This document shows positions 1-13,045 of a stretch of DNA of 64,000 nt, one piece after another (position 1 is the first letter of the stretch; every line of letters starts with the position of its first letter). The DNA comes from Mactra quadrangularis. Taxonomy: Eukaryota; Mollusca; Bivalvia; Venerida; Mactridae. The DNA lies in the NCBI GenBank assembly GCA_025267735.1, contig CM046308.1, forward strand, positions 35,825,267 to 35,889,266. Direction: 5' to 3'. Under the pieces are notes generated by a model. It saw nothing but the letters and a program-made list of their open reading frames with translations. It did no database searches and was not told the DNA's origin. The translations under genes and the position numbers were made by a program.

Positions 1-874
1 GATGAAACGGTATTCTTTGAACATTTTATGTTATCTCTGATGTTTATGTCGTCATAAATGATTGTGGCTATTGCGAGGACAAACCTTAAACTATCTATCG
101 TATTCTTTTTGAAGAAACGATACATCTATAATTGAATGGTTGTTCAATTTGAATAATGATAAATGATAATAATTGAAATAATAATGTTTTGTCTTAGATA
201 TGGTTATTGAATGGAATTGATGAAATAAAAGATCAATCTATCAGTATTGCCTCAATCGACGAAAGTAGAATTTGTCGTTTTCTGCAGAAATGCAGACCTT
301 TGTTTTGTTATTGCGTGACAACAACACTTAAGTGCCTCCATAAGCATTCTGCAAATGGCAAAAATGCTGTTTGTTATTTAAATGAAGATAATGTCCGTCT
401 ATCTTATACAATGACAATCATGATCGATGTCTGCTCATCAACTTAAAATAAGATTTATGCAATGACAGCAATACACAAGTGTGTTTATATAATCTGCTTC
501 GTCAAACAGATTAGCAATCAATTAACAGTTGTTCAAAACAACTATTTTACATACGAGTTTCTTCTCGACCAAATGCGAGAAATTAATATAAACTTCTCGT
601 TTTCAACTTATAAATGATTTTTTTTCTAAATAAATCGAAGACACAATATCATTTGGCAGCTATTGTCTATCATGGCATATCAAATCCTTTAAACTAAAAT
701 TTATTGTTTCATGTAAGACACAGTGTTTCTTCTAATAGTATGGTACTAACTTGGTTTGTACTTGTTCATTTGCATTGAAATGTATGGCATATTGTCTCAA
801 CTTGTGAGTCCATGATATTTTTAGCACAAGCTAGATTCAACTGAGCTATGATAACTATTTGTTCTTCAAATATC
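1..874. other. AT-rich DNA, no gene recognised
   Basis: No splice-bounded coding block, RNA gene or clear repeat was seen. A 79-codon open frame at 207-446 has no recognisable domain and shows no sign of being more than chance. Confidence 0.5.
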
Positions 875-925
875 ATATTTTTATACGCCCGTTTTGAAAA
901 AACGGTCGTATTATGTTATGATGTT

Positions 926-1015
926 GTCCGTCTGTCCGTCTGTCCGTCTGTCCGTCTGTCCGTCTGTCCGTCTGGCCGTCTGTCCGTCTGTCCGTCTGTC
1001 CGTCTGTCCGTCCGT
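926..1015 (+). repeat. (GTCCGTCT)n microsatellite
   Basis: About eleven alternating GTCC/GTCT tetranucleotides with one GGCC interruption near 974. It sits between the left terminal hairpin and the first core repeat of the surrounding element. On the other strand it reads as ACGG/ACAG, the kind of tetranucleotide found in pearl elements. Confidence 0.9.
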
Positions 1016-1039
1016 GGACAATTGATTGTCCGGATGATA

Positions 1040-4000
1040 ACTCAAGAAAGGATATACCTAGGTTCCTAAAATTTTATGTGTGGATAGCCCTTGGGTAAAG
1101 GAGGTTCCCTATTGATTTTGAGACCCCAGGGTTAAAGGTCAAGGTCACTGGGACTTAAAATAGGTAAAACTTGTCCGGACAATAACTGAACCACCAATGT
1201 ACCTAAGTTCACCAAATTTTATGTAAGGGTAGCCCATGTGTCAAAGATGTTCCCTATTGGTTTTGGGGCCCCTGCATGAAAGGTCAAGGTCACAGTGGCA
1301 TCATATGGGGAAAAAACTTGTCCTGACAATAACTTAACAACCAATCTACCTAGGTTCACCAAATTTTATGTGAGAGAAGCCCATGTGTCAAGGATGTTCC
1401 CAATGGGTTTTGGGGCCCCTGGGTCAAAGGTCAAGGTCACTGGGACATCAAATTGAAAAACCTTGTCCGGACCATAACTCAACAACGCCTGTACCTAGGT
1501 TCACCAAATTTTATGTAAGAGTAGCCCATGTGTCAAAGATGTGCCCTATAGGTTTATGGGGCCCCAGGTTCAAAGGTCAAGGTCACAGGGGCATTATATG
1601 GAAAAACTTTGTCCAGACAATAACTGAAAGACCAATGTACCTAGGTTCACCAAATTTTATGTAAGAGTACCCCATGTGTCAAGAATATGCCCTATTGATT
1701 TTGGGGCCCCTGGGTCAAAGTTCAAGGTCACAGTGGCATGATATTGAAAAACATTGTCCGGGTAATAACTCAACAATGACTGTACCTAGGTTAACCAAAT
1801 TTCATGTGAGAGTAGCCCATGTGTCAAGGATGTACCTTATCAGTTTTGGGAAAACAGGGTTAAGTTTAAATCTTAAACCAGAAGATATCGAATTACCAAG
1901 CTGTGACTTCAAATGTTCTATCAATATGTTTATAAAGTCAAAACGGCAAACAATGAAACACTTGTCCAGACAATAACTGAACCACCAATGTACCTAGGTT
2001 CTCCAAATTTTATGTGAGGGTAGCCCTTGGGTAAAGGTTATGCCCTATTGGTTTTGGGGCTCCTGGGTCACAGGTCAAGGTCACAGGGGCATCATATTGA
2101 AAATCCTTGTTTGGACAATAACTCATCAACTACTGTACCTAGGTTCACAAAATTTTATGTGAAGGTAGCCCTTTTGTCAAGGATGTTCCCAATAGGTTTT
2201 TGGGCCCCAGACCCAAAGGTCAAGGTCACAGAGGCATCATATGGAAAAACCTTGTCCAGACAATAACTGAACAACCAATGTACCTAGGTTCACTAAATTT
2301 TATGTGAAAGTAGCCCATGTGTCAAGGTTATGCCCTATTGGTTTTGGGGCACCTTGGTCAAAGGTCAAGGTCACAGGGGCATCATATTGAGAAACATTGT
2401 CCGGATAATTACTCAACAATGATTGTACCAAAGTTCACCAAATTTCATGTGAGAGTAGCCCATGTGTCAAGGATGTACCTTATCAGTTTTGGGAAAACAG
2501 GGTTAAGTTTAAATCTTAAACCAGAAGATATCAAATAACCAAGCTGTGACTTCAAATGTTCTATCAATATGTTTATAAAGTCAAAACGGCAAACAATGAA
2601 ACACTTGTCCAGACAATAACTGAATCACCAATGTACCTAGGTTCTCCAAATTTTATGTGAGGGTAGCCCTTGGGTAAAGGTTATGCCCTATTGGTTTTGG
2701 GGCTCCTGGGTCAAAGGTCAAGGTCACAGGGGCATCATATTGAAAATCCTTGTTTGGACAATAACTCATCAACTACTGTACCTAGGTTCACAAAATTTTA
2801 TGTGAAGGTAGCCCTTTTGTCAAGGATGTTCCCAATAGGTTTCTGGGCCCCAGACCCAAAGGTCAAGGTCACAGAGGCATCATATGGAAAAACCTTGTCC
2901 AGACAATAACTGAACAACCAATGTACCTAGGTTCACTAAATTTTATGTGAAAGTAGCCCATGTGTCAAGGTTATGCCCTATTGGTTTTGGGGCGCCTTGG
3001 TCAAAGGTCAAGGTCACAGGGGCATCATATTAAAAACATTGTCCGGATAATTACTCAACAATGATTGTACCAAAGTTCACCAAATTTCATGTGAGAGTAG
3101 CCCATGTGTCAAGGATGTACCTTATCAGTTTTGGGAAAACAGGGTTAAGTTTAAATCTTAAACCAGAAGATATCAAATTACCAAGCTGTGACTTCAAATG
3201 TTCTATCAAAATGTTTATAAAGTCAAAACGGCAAACAATGAAACACTTGTCCAGACAATAACTGAACCACCAATGTACCTAGGTTCTCCAAATTTTATAT
3301 GAGGGTAGCCCTTCGGTAAAGGTTATGCCCTATTGGTATCAGGGCTCCTAGGTCAAGGTCACAGGGGCATCATATTGAAAATCCTTGTTTGGACAATAAC
3401 TCAACAAGGACTGTACCTAGGTTCATAAAATTTCATGTGAATGTAGCCCTTGTGTGAAGGATGTTCCCAATAGGTTTTGGGGCCCCAGACCCAAAGGTCA
3501 AGGTCACAGAGGCATCATATGGAAAAACCTTGTCCAGACAATAACTGAACAACCAATGTACCTACGTTCACTAAATTTTTTGTGAGAGTAGCCCATGTGT
3601 CATGGTTATGTCCTATTGGTTTTAGGGCCCCTGGGTCAAAGGTCAAGGTCACAGGGGCATCATATTGAAAAACATTGTCTGTGTAGTAAATCAACAATGA
3701 CTGCACTTAAGTTCACCAAATTTCATGTGAGAGTAACCCATGTGTCAAGGATGTTCCCTATTGATTTTGGGGCCCCTGGGTCAAGTTTAAACCATCATCC
3801 AGAAGATATCAAATTACCAAGCAGAGACTTCCAATGTTCAATCAATATGTTTATAAAGTCAAAATGGCAAACCATGGAAATAATGCTATATTTAATAAGT
3901 AAAATGAATTTAGTTCACCAAATTTTATGTGAGGGTAGCCCATGTGTTAAGGATGTTCCCAATTGGTTTTGGGTCAAAACTGGGTCAAAGATCTAGGTCA

Positions 4001-4600
4001 CAGGGGCATCATATGGACAATCCTTGTCCGGACAATAACTAAACAATGATTGTACCTAGGTTAACCAAATTTTATGTGGATCAGCCCATTTGTCAAGATG
4101 TAATGTGTTGATAGCTCTTTGGTATTTGATGTTCTCTTTTGATTTGGAAACCCCAGGGACAAAAGTCAAGGTCACAGGGACTTAATTCATATTGAAACAT
4201 TTTCCGGACAGTAACTCAATAATAATTGTACCTACATTGTAGGTTTTCCAAATCTTATTTAAGGGTAGCCTTAATGTCTAGCACATGCCCCTGTGTTAAA
4301 GGTTAAAGTCGAAAGAAAAATCATGAGGAAAAACCTTGTCCAACAACCAACTTGACCTAATATCACCAAATTTTATGTATAAATACTCTTTGGGTCAAGG
4401 GCAAGAACTTTTGGTTCTGAGGCCCCAGGGTCAAGGTCACTGGAAGTTTGTATGGGAAAACTTTGTGTCGGTGATAAATCAACCATGGCTGTACCTAGGT
4501 TCTCAAAATCTTTGCTTTGGATAGCCCTCCTGTTAAGAATGGGACCTATTCTGAGATCCCGGGGTCATTGGTCAAGGTCATAGGGACTTTATATGAGATA
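1040..4600 (+). repeat. ~148-bp tandem core repeats, each with an AGGTCAAGGTCAC box
   Basis: Each unit runs roughly: CCTAGGTTCACCAAATTTTA, TGTGAGGGTAGCCCATGTGT, CAAGGATGTTCCCTATTGG, TTTTGGGGCCCCTGGGTC, AAAGGTCAAGGTCACAGGGG, CATCATATGGAAAAACC, TTGTCCGGACAATAACTCAA. About eighteen copies of the GGTCAAGGTCA box are visible, for example near 1135, 1280, 1427, 1575, 2070, 2216, 2360, 2715, 2860, 3003, 3495, 3640, 4160 and 4430. Copies diverge towards both ends and are most alike in the middle, as expected from unequal exchange. Open frames in this stretch are shadows of the repeat. Confidence 0.9.
1831..3860 (+). repeat. 643-bp higher-order repeat inside the core array
   Basis: The variant segment starting TGTACCTTATCAG and reading on into ACCAGAAGATATCAAATTAC recurs at 1831, 2474 and 3116 (spacings 643 and 642). 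A fourth, more diverged copy lies near 3750. This ~110-bp segment is missing from ordinary core units, so each higher-order unit is about four core repeats plus one hybrid unit. The first three copies are almost identical, which indicates recent amplification. Confidence 0.8.
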
Positions 4601-4656
4601 GAACACAGCATGGACTGCACACGGGCGTATAATGCCCCGCCCAGCGGAGCTCTTGT

Positions 4657-7600
4657 TCATTTTGCAGCGACGACGTATGCTATTGCAAATGATAAATAAT
4701 GGAAAGTGCAAATAGGAAGGAAACTCGGAACCAATATTTCATTCTCAATGGAAAACATTATGATTCTTTATCTTGATTTCATTGATGATTTTGTAATATT
4801 TATCCATTGATATCTGATAGTTTGATCAATTTCAACTGTAAATTTCAAATTCAATTCCAACATGCATGTTTCGATTTATTTAAAATTTCAACCATATTAA
4901 ACAGGTAAATTGTACTTAAAGGCTTGAGTACGATGCAAGTGTATGTATCATAATTTAATCATGTAATAATGTAACAATCTGTAATTACCAAGCAGGGTCA
5001 ACCATTATTATTTTATGAATATTTTAGTCTGTGATTCGTTGATGAACTTCTCATACTGGTTAGTATCATAACATAGAAACCAATATTGATATTTTAAAAT
5101 CGTTCCGTCAAATGCATTGCAAAAAGCACTAAACATGATTGCTGCCTTCCTTTTTTTCCTAATGAAGAACTGTCTTTTTTCTTTGCTGTTTAAACATCGA
5201 AGAGCATCTCTTTCAACAAATAATTGATGTTTCAAGCGTCCCAATAGTATGATTTAATTCGGTGTTTCACACATTTTATTAAATTTTCTCATAAATTATT
5301 TTAATTCACATTTTTCCTGTCTGTGTTTTTTATTGTAAAATTCAATTACAACATTCCTTTCTATTTTTCATCTTGATTAGAGCCTTAACAGTTACACAAA
5401 GAGAAGAGAGGTTGAAGCCATCGTAGGACGCTGTAAAAGGCTTCATAATTGAAATTAGTACGTTAAAAGTGTTTGATAACTGGATCTAGTTACAAACTGA
5501 ATAGTCTATTTTGTAATTTGTTTATTGTTCATATGTTCATCACTTTGTTTAATACATGTAGAAATATTTGTTTTATTGTTATAATCTAATGGCTCTAGTT
5601 GCTTACGAATATTTTTCTTTACTATATCATTTACTATATGTTAACACAGTTAGGTCGAATAGGTTAAAATTCTATAGGAAACGATATATATATTACGTCA
5701 TATTTAATATTTTATTATACATTTGTCCAGTAGAATATGAAAAATAGACATATTTATTAGAAATTGATTCGTAACGTTTATAAAAATGTTTTTTTACGAT
5801 TTGTAGTAATTTGAGTTTATAGTGCCATAACGACTGCTGTTTCAATACTTACCAGCCCCAGCATCTGATTAATATGATTTTTATAGATTATACATTTTGG
5901 GGAAATGAGCTTTTCAGCATAATGATTTAGAATATTTATAAATAGTGCATCTACATAAAAAAATATTTTTATGATATTTAAGCACATTTTGTGTCACAAT
6001 GGCATGCAATTATCAAGCCTTTATCAATCTTAGCTTTAGTCTAATGTAATTTAAAGTGATATATTCAAAATACATTTGTAAATTGAAAAAGCCTACCTTA
6101 TTTAAGATATAAAATAACATTGCGATGGTCAGTTTTGTATTGATAGTATACTTAACACGATTGTTTTGTATCATTTTTCTTTGGTAAACATGCAATTTGT
6201 CTCATGACATGAATGATTACTTGTTCATCAATAAAACCTGATCATTTAATGAATCTAGGATTATCATTTTATGTTTGAAGTGTAAGTATTTTTTCAATAA
6301 ACTTATTTATATTAAAACACCACAGTTATCAATAAACCAATTTAGATCCAACACGATTATATATAGCAAAATATAGGGTTATAATATTATATTTCTGACA
6401 TCTTTATTAAAAAGCCTTTAGTCGTTTTAGGCTTATTTTTTAATGAGTCATCAATATAACTTATGTTTGTCTGTCATTTCTACCTTTTATTAAGAATAAA
6501 ACAACTCAAGTAACAAATATAAAATTCTCAAATGGTATTTGAAGCAATCTGAAACAAACACTGTTGCTTACATGGATGTAGAAAAATGTGCTACTTTATA
6601 TCATTTTCGTACAAAACAGATGACACAACGTTTCACGGAATAAATTTTCTTTATGCAAAATTTATTGCCAAAAAGACAATATCAAGAATACTGAATAAGA
6701 AGACTAGGGAACGTAAAAACAAAAACATGAACATGATTTCATACTCAATATTTAGTATCTTGCATGCATTTGAGATAAGCTTTAGAAATAAACAATCATT
6801 AAAATGCAATTGCAATATATTTACATTATCATTGTTCTGATGGAGAATGATATCGTAAATCAAAATTCTAAGAAATGTTTTATAGCTACTTTCCTTACAA
6901 TCTTTATGAATGATGGTATTACAATATTGAATTTATGTTATGTAAGAATTTGAAGATGCAAGACTCGTAAACCATTTCATTTGTAATGAATGATATTAAC
7001 ATGCTTGACAATTTCATGTTGTTTTAATAGATGTAATTAAAATATTTACTTACAAAAATATTCCATAAGAAGAAACAGACACTGTAAGAATGAAACGTAA
7101 GATACGCTATCCTTATATTGTTATTCAGAACCTGATTTGTCTACAATTGTGGGGACATATGGACGTTTTGATACGTCTTTTCTATGTTATGAATGTTTTT
7201 TTTTCTTATTTCATGTTATTTTGATTGGTATATGTTTGCATAATACCACTATTATACTTTGGTAAAAAATAGCTGTATGTTCCTCTAGGATATGGAAATG
7301 TAGATATTATGTCGAGATATTTGTAGTATAATAACCTTAGCTTTTCGATGGAAGGTGTCACTTTTTTATGTAATTATACGACATGCTAAAACACTAAACG
7401 AAAAACGACAACGTTGAAGTTATGTTTTCTCAACTTGATACAGGTAATCTTAGTCTTTAAATCACTCTAATCGAAGTTATTTTAGACATTTAGTGTATCC
7501 CAAAGCAGTATCACAAATGTGTGATTTCAGTTATTATGTCTAGAAGCGTTTTGTGAAGAAGAATGTAATCTGTATGCGATACAGTGATAAATTACTGGTT

Positions 7601-10600
7601 TATTCTATATACTATGTTATTTTCATGGTCTTTTTTGTTAGAATAAAAATACCTACGAGTGATTTTATTATCATCAGTCGTATTCTACAAGGTATCAACC
7701 ATCGATATCTTGTCAGCATTGTTTCCATTTATTTCTCTAATCTTTACCAGACATAATCATTTTAAAGTATTGTGTATGACATAACTGTCTGTATTTTATT
7801 GGATAATAATATCGTATCTTATATCTCAGAAGATATTTTTACATGCAGTTGCCTGAAGATTGGGTAAATAATTCATTGGCAACATTAATATCTATCAAAG
7901 TCGGAATATCAAATTCCGTGTAGCGAGTTATAAAATTAGGAGCTTTAAATCATCGTTAAATTTCCCTTTGGACTTGGAACTTGTTCTCAGAGGGGCAATT
8001 GTCATTGGTAAGTGACCAAATGATAAAACTGATCTGGAAATAATTTCATTATGGCTAAAATGATTTGAAAACAATGATATTCATCAACGCATAATGCAAA
8101 TTAATTTCTACATTATGCAGTGGAAATAAATGTTTGCAAGTACCATGGATTAAGGTTTGTAAACGCTATATAAAGCACAATTTAATGTAATGTACAAATG
8201 CAATATATATGTCGGGAAGTGATACTAGTACATTTTGGATTAATACTTGACACGTTTAAATAGTACATACTTTTATACCAAAGGTTTCTGATAGTAGTTA
8301 TAATATCAATTTAATTTAATTTAATACATATTTTATTGCATAAATTGGATTGGATAACAGGCATATAATGCCTATACACATCCTCTCCATAATTTTTAAG
8401 TCATAGAAAATCAATGTGTATGGTATGTTATGAAATTTGATATAAATTCTTAAACGAATCGATTGTTTGTGAAGGTATATTATACTAATAAAGGGATTTT
8501 AGACATGTCCAACACCATAACTTTAAAATTGAATTTAAAGTTTCAAATGCTCAACTACACGAGGTTTATATGAATGGCAAAGATTATTACTATTACCGTC
8601 ATTATATCATGCGATTCTAATAAACCCTAGTTAATTACTTTTTGTGAGGGTGCATATATTTATTGCACTTCTTATAAATAGCTGATTCGTGTCTTGAAAT
8701 AAAATTACTACACGTATTACTGACAAAGTAAGGGATATTTATAACGATGTTACTCCGTACAAACGGAAGCATGAATAATGTCACTCGCTAAATGGAGAAC
8801 AAACATTTCTGATAGTTTGATAACGTTGATTATATCATCAGTTTCGGCTTTTAGAACGACAGTTTTGTCAATTTAGAAAAATTGTGTCTGCCTCTTCAAT
8901 TGCTGATCATCCGGGAATGACATCTAATTATCTAAAGCAACTTATTCATCAAACATGTCAAAAACATACTCAAAACTATTAGGGAATTTTTCAGTAAAAC
9001 GCCATGGTGGTTCAAAATCAATTTAATGTATTGTTAATTCAAATTCAACAATGTTACCCGTTTTGCATATTGTAAATGTGCCTAAATCTGTCCTCGAAGG
9101 TAAAAACAACTGCGATCAATTAACGAGAGTCGTTACAATCGTTGTACAGTTCGACACTTTTGCCTTACAAAATCAAACGCTAATAAAATTTCCCTTTTTT
9201 CTTTGATTATTAAACTGATTAATATAGTGATATATTATGGTATTATTTTATCTTGCCTATGATTACAACAATTGCTAGTTTGTGAATTAAACCTCTTATA
9301 ACACAAAATTTAATTTAAATCGTTCCCAAAGTCATTATTCAATATTACCGCGTCTGTTTGGAGGAATTGTGTTTTATTACTGTAGTAATAAATTTAATTT
9401 AAGACAATACTCTAGTGGTCCCATAACAGACGTTTCTTTCATGAAATTTATTGCTCTGTGTTGTTGTTTTGGCAGTTACACTTCCTCTTTCGATAAACCT
9501 TTTTTCTAATAATTATTTCGTTGACTTCCCGTTTGTACGTACATTTGTATATATAGTATTTTAATCCACATTTCAATAACTCTCTAGATATATCACGACG
9601 GTCTGTTGTACTACTTACATTTTCTGGTCAATTTCTTTGACTTCAAGGGATTAGTGGGCATGTTTTACAGTTCCAATTTTCCTAGTATAGCGCTTTATTA
9701 CTTGTGCCTTTTATTTACCTTTTTTATTTACTTTACGTGAGCTCTTTCAATTTTATACACTTTTTCCATGAGGTACAATTACCCTAAAGGTATACAACAA
9801 TGTTATATTACCATATAAATCTATACTTAAAAGGGTGCATTAGTCATTTTATACCTTTACTGACTAATTCATATCACTATGCCTTTGTAATAAATGTGAC
9901 TATGTATTTTTATGTTAAATCAACATAAATGAGTCCTTTGTGTGCACTCAATAATCAATCTCTAAACCTAAAAACGGCGTGCTAATCCATTTTTACTGCA
10001 TGACAGCAGTTAAATCTCCAATCAAATAAATCTTTGAGTATTTCAACTATTCATTAAATTATATATAGTCCATCAATGTCGTGCTCATACCATTCAATAT
10101 GATAAACCGCTTAACGTAATATTTTTCTTCCCTTATCAAAATAATCAAAACATATTTTACGATGTATCCGTGATCAGTTTAGTTAAAAAATTAATAAAAG
10201 GACTACGTGTTCCTTAAATTTGAACTTTTTAAAACGTGGAGTCTGAATGAAATATAAGATCGCTACTAGAAACAGTCGTGGTATTAAAACAACACATTTT
10301 AGTTGTTTTTTTCAATTTTGAGGTTTTTAGTAATCTTTGATCAACATTTCAATGTGACTGTTAGCTTTATGTGTATTTTATAAAACTGTTAGAAAATGAT
10401 CAGTTCATAATGTTTTAATGATCAGTCTTTCTTTCCGTTTGTGATCGTCTACTCCAGTAATGATAAAAACCTAAGAAAAAGATGCTACAGACAGTTTGCA
10501 CTTATTTAAACAAAATCACTGTCTGAACATTTGTTTTCCAAGATTACTTATACTTATTTTGTAATATTTCATGTATCATTTTATGCTTATTCATCATTTT

Positions 10601-12802
10601 CTTCTGTCAGAAGCAGCATTCCTCTCCTCGTCAATCATAGCCTGCAAGCTTAAAGCAAGCTAAATCTTGATAGAGTTACGTCCAATTACTTAACTGGTGC
10701 AGTCAGACATTGGAAAAATAATCCACTATTATACCACAAGTAATTAGATTTTTATTATGTTTATGTAAGTCTATATGTTGATATAGGAAATATACAGGAA
10801 TTTCTGTCTCAATAATTTACATTATCAAGCATAAATATTTCTGCAGCTTGATGAGGAAATACCATCAAAATGCAGAAACAATGATGAAATATGGTTTTTT
10901 GATATGATGAGAGGCACAATAAACAATTTAAACCATTCTGCATTCTAAATTTGATTTTGACTAAGTGTCCATTTGTTTAAAACAAATGGGTACTTTTATA
11001 AAAGCACTCTACATTCATTTATACGCTAATGTTAAATATATCAGATCAAAAATAGTTTTTAGCTGAATTATGTAATTCAGAGTAAGTTGTTTTTCTGTTA
11101 TATGACTTCATCTATAACACATTATGATCAAAACTATTGTTTCAAGTATTGACAAGTATTGGTATTTCAAAACATCTCTTAAGTGTAATACATTAGAACT
11201 TGACACTTTCCTGGAAGTTGATAGATTTATTCTTAAGTAATACTCTGTATTTTTCCTTCAATACATGCTTTCTTCGTTTGAATACCGGATAATTGAAGTC
11301 GAGACTTTTTCCGCTATAAACTTCCGTTAGATGCCAAACTGATGGTACCTAATTGTGAGAAATATGAGAAGTCTACACGTGAATGTCTGAGAGGCGTAAA
11401 ATTAGGATAGTGATTTACATGACATATCTCATTCTTGTTGCTTTATTAGTATCAGAACAGCGTTTCATCATACACGCATAAAATATTTTGGTTATGTAAA
11501 TGACAATTCTTAGATGAATATTATTGTAATTTTCGGTAATATTGTCTGAATTATTTCAGAGTTTATCACTATGTATGTCAGATCTGAGGGTCCTCGGTTG
11601 GGTCAATAATGTATAGTGTTAGCTCTATTCAATTGATGAATGGACGTAGTACAATCCTACCATGCTCTCCTAAGGATGAGTTTAGTTTAAGCAATATAGT
11701 GGGAAAATATTTTAACGAATATTGTTCAACTAAACAAAGTAAGATAGTGAAGTTGACAACAGTTGACATACTTTAGATTTGATGTTTTGAATTCCTTGCG
11801 AATGTCTTTTGTCTTTTTGCATTCGGTTTGATTTTTTGTCAATACTATCGATTTCCATAAAGATATCTTTTGATTGATTTTAGTCAGTGGATTTGATGTA
11901 AAGAAAGAAATGCTTATCATTTAAGACATAGTGATATCATCTCTGTTTTTTCAGTTGAAAATTTATCTTGAGTGAAATCCAAAGACAATGTTTCTATACA
12001 ATGGGTGGTAAAACATGATATATACTATTGGAAGAATGTATAACCTCGTCCAAAAAATAACAGTAAATCGACAGACTTTTGCTTGCATTTGCAAACATCG
12101 TTTCGAAAACCTCATAGTTAAAGGAAAATATAGATTTTGAACATATTCATAAACATACATAAGAATCCAAAGCTGATTTACGTTTCCCTTACGTACAGTG
12201 TATGGTGTTAAGTTAGAAACAAGATGGGAGCAATTTATTTAAAGTCAGATATAATGCAACATAAGCTGAAAGCTTTTCCCGACAAATAACGACTTCTTGA
12301 TACAAAGCAGTTATTATGAGAATTTAGTTGTATTGAGGGAAAACATTAAGTATACCGAAAGATGAAAGCATTGTTAAGCTTCATTTCATTAGATAAAATT
12401 GTCCAACCACATATCGCAAGTGATGAATTAAACGTGATAATCATTCAATAAGTCAACCACTTCGGAAATCATTTATGAACCGTCATTTAGCAACCAATGT
12501 GTTGTTTATATATCATTTGATAATTTATTATTGGCGTCAGCATTAACTACTATCTTGGACCTGTCTTTTACAATGTCATCAATATTGGCAAATGCGAGCA
12601 ATTTGGTTTGAATGATATAATTTTGAACAATTGAGACTACCAATTTTATGGTCGGATTATCTCATTTTTTAGGTGAAATAAATAATGTGAAGGATTTATC
12701 AGGACTTTTAATTTCCTGTTCATTTCCTTTTTCTCGAGAATTATATGGACCATTGTCTATTTCGTGGATCATTATCTATGTGAAATATGAACTATGAGCC
12801 TG
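4657..12802. other. 8.1 kb of AT-rich DNA with no recognised feature
   Basis: Open frames here are at most 84 codons, have AT-driven composition and are not bounded by convincing splice sites. Motifs of the missing GPCR TM1/TM2 exon (LAVSDLL-like coding) were looked for by eye and not found. The stretch could be a large intron of the receptor gene downstream, but nothing in the sequence proves it. Confidence 0.45.
12793..12802. repeat. target-site duplication, copy 1
   Basis: TATGAGCCTG, identical to 13036-13045, flanks the SINE directly on the side of its A-rich tail. Confidence 0.8.
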
Positions 12803-13035
12803 GTTTTTTGTTTGTTTTTTTTCAACGTCGTATTCAACACATATTAAGGTTATATACACGACGGTCAGCTCTCTCTACTATAGGTTTCCTGGACACTTTT
12901 TTATCACCAGTACTAACTTACCCTACCACGAGGCCGACAACTCACGTATAGGGTATGACCTACCGCGACCGGGCTCGAACCCGCGATCTCCGGATTCGAA
13001 GTCAGACATGCTAACCACTACGCCACGGCCGCTAT
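12803..13035 (-). mobile_element. full-length tRNA-derived SINE
   Basis: Read on the minus strand from 13035, the element starts with a tRNA-like head, GGCCGTGGCGTAGTGGTTAG (A box GCGTAGTGGTTAG). The B box GGGTTCGAGCCCGG lies about 35 nt further on. A ~110-bp tRNA-unrelated body follows, and the element ends in an A-rich tail (the T-rich stretch at 12803-12822 on the + strand). Perfect 10-bp direct repeats flank it. The anticodon-loop region CTTCGAA would give TCG, but the anticodon stem has a mismatch, so this is a retroposed SINE, not a working tRNA gene. Intact duplications suggest a fairly recent insertion. Confidence 0.85.
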
Positions 13036-13045
13036 TATGAGCCTG
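13036..13045. repeat. target-site duplication, copy 2
   Basis: TATGAGCCTG, the partner of 12793-12802, adjoins the tRNA-like head of the SINE. Confidence 0.8.

Larger units (their letters stand above)
877..4656 (+). mobile_element. pearl/HINE-like non-autonomous element with expanded core repeats
   Basis: The left end carries a short hairpin (885-909, ACGCCCGTTTT paired with AAAACGGTCGT). A (GTCCGTCT)n microsatellite follows, then about twenty degenerate ~145-150 bp core units, then a right end with ACGGGCGTATAA at 4621-4632. That is the exact reverse complement of TTATACGCCCGT at 881-892, so the element has 12-bp inverted ends. Microsatellite plus ~150-bp core repeats between conserved flanks is the architecture described for the bivalve pearl family, which has been linked to Helentron-associated elements. 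Pearl elements usually hold a few cores; this one holds many. No transposase or helicase coding is present. The assignment to Helentron-type elements is inference. Confidence 0.7.

Noticed and set aside
207..446. 79-codon + strand open frame
   Set aside because: No domain, AT-typical composition, no conserved context.
1383..3996. Series of + strand frames with MCQGYALLVLGPLGQRSRSQ-like wording
   Set aside because: Shadow translations of the ~148-bp core repeats, each ended by a stop in the same unit position.
12951..13033. Functional minus-strand tRNA-Arg(TCG) gene
   Set aside because: Anticodon stem mismatch, a body and A-rich tail beyond the tRNA part, and flanking target duplications show a SINE.
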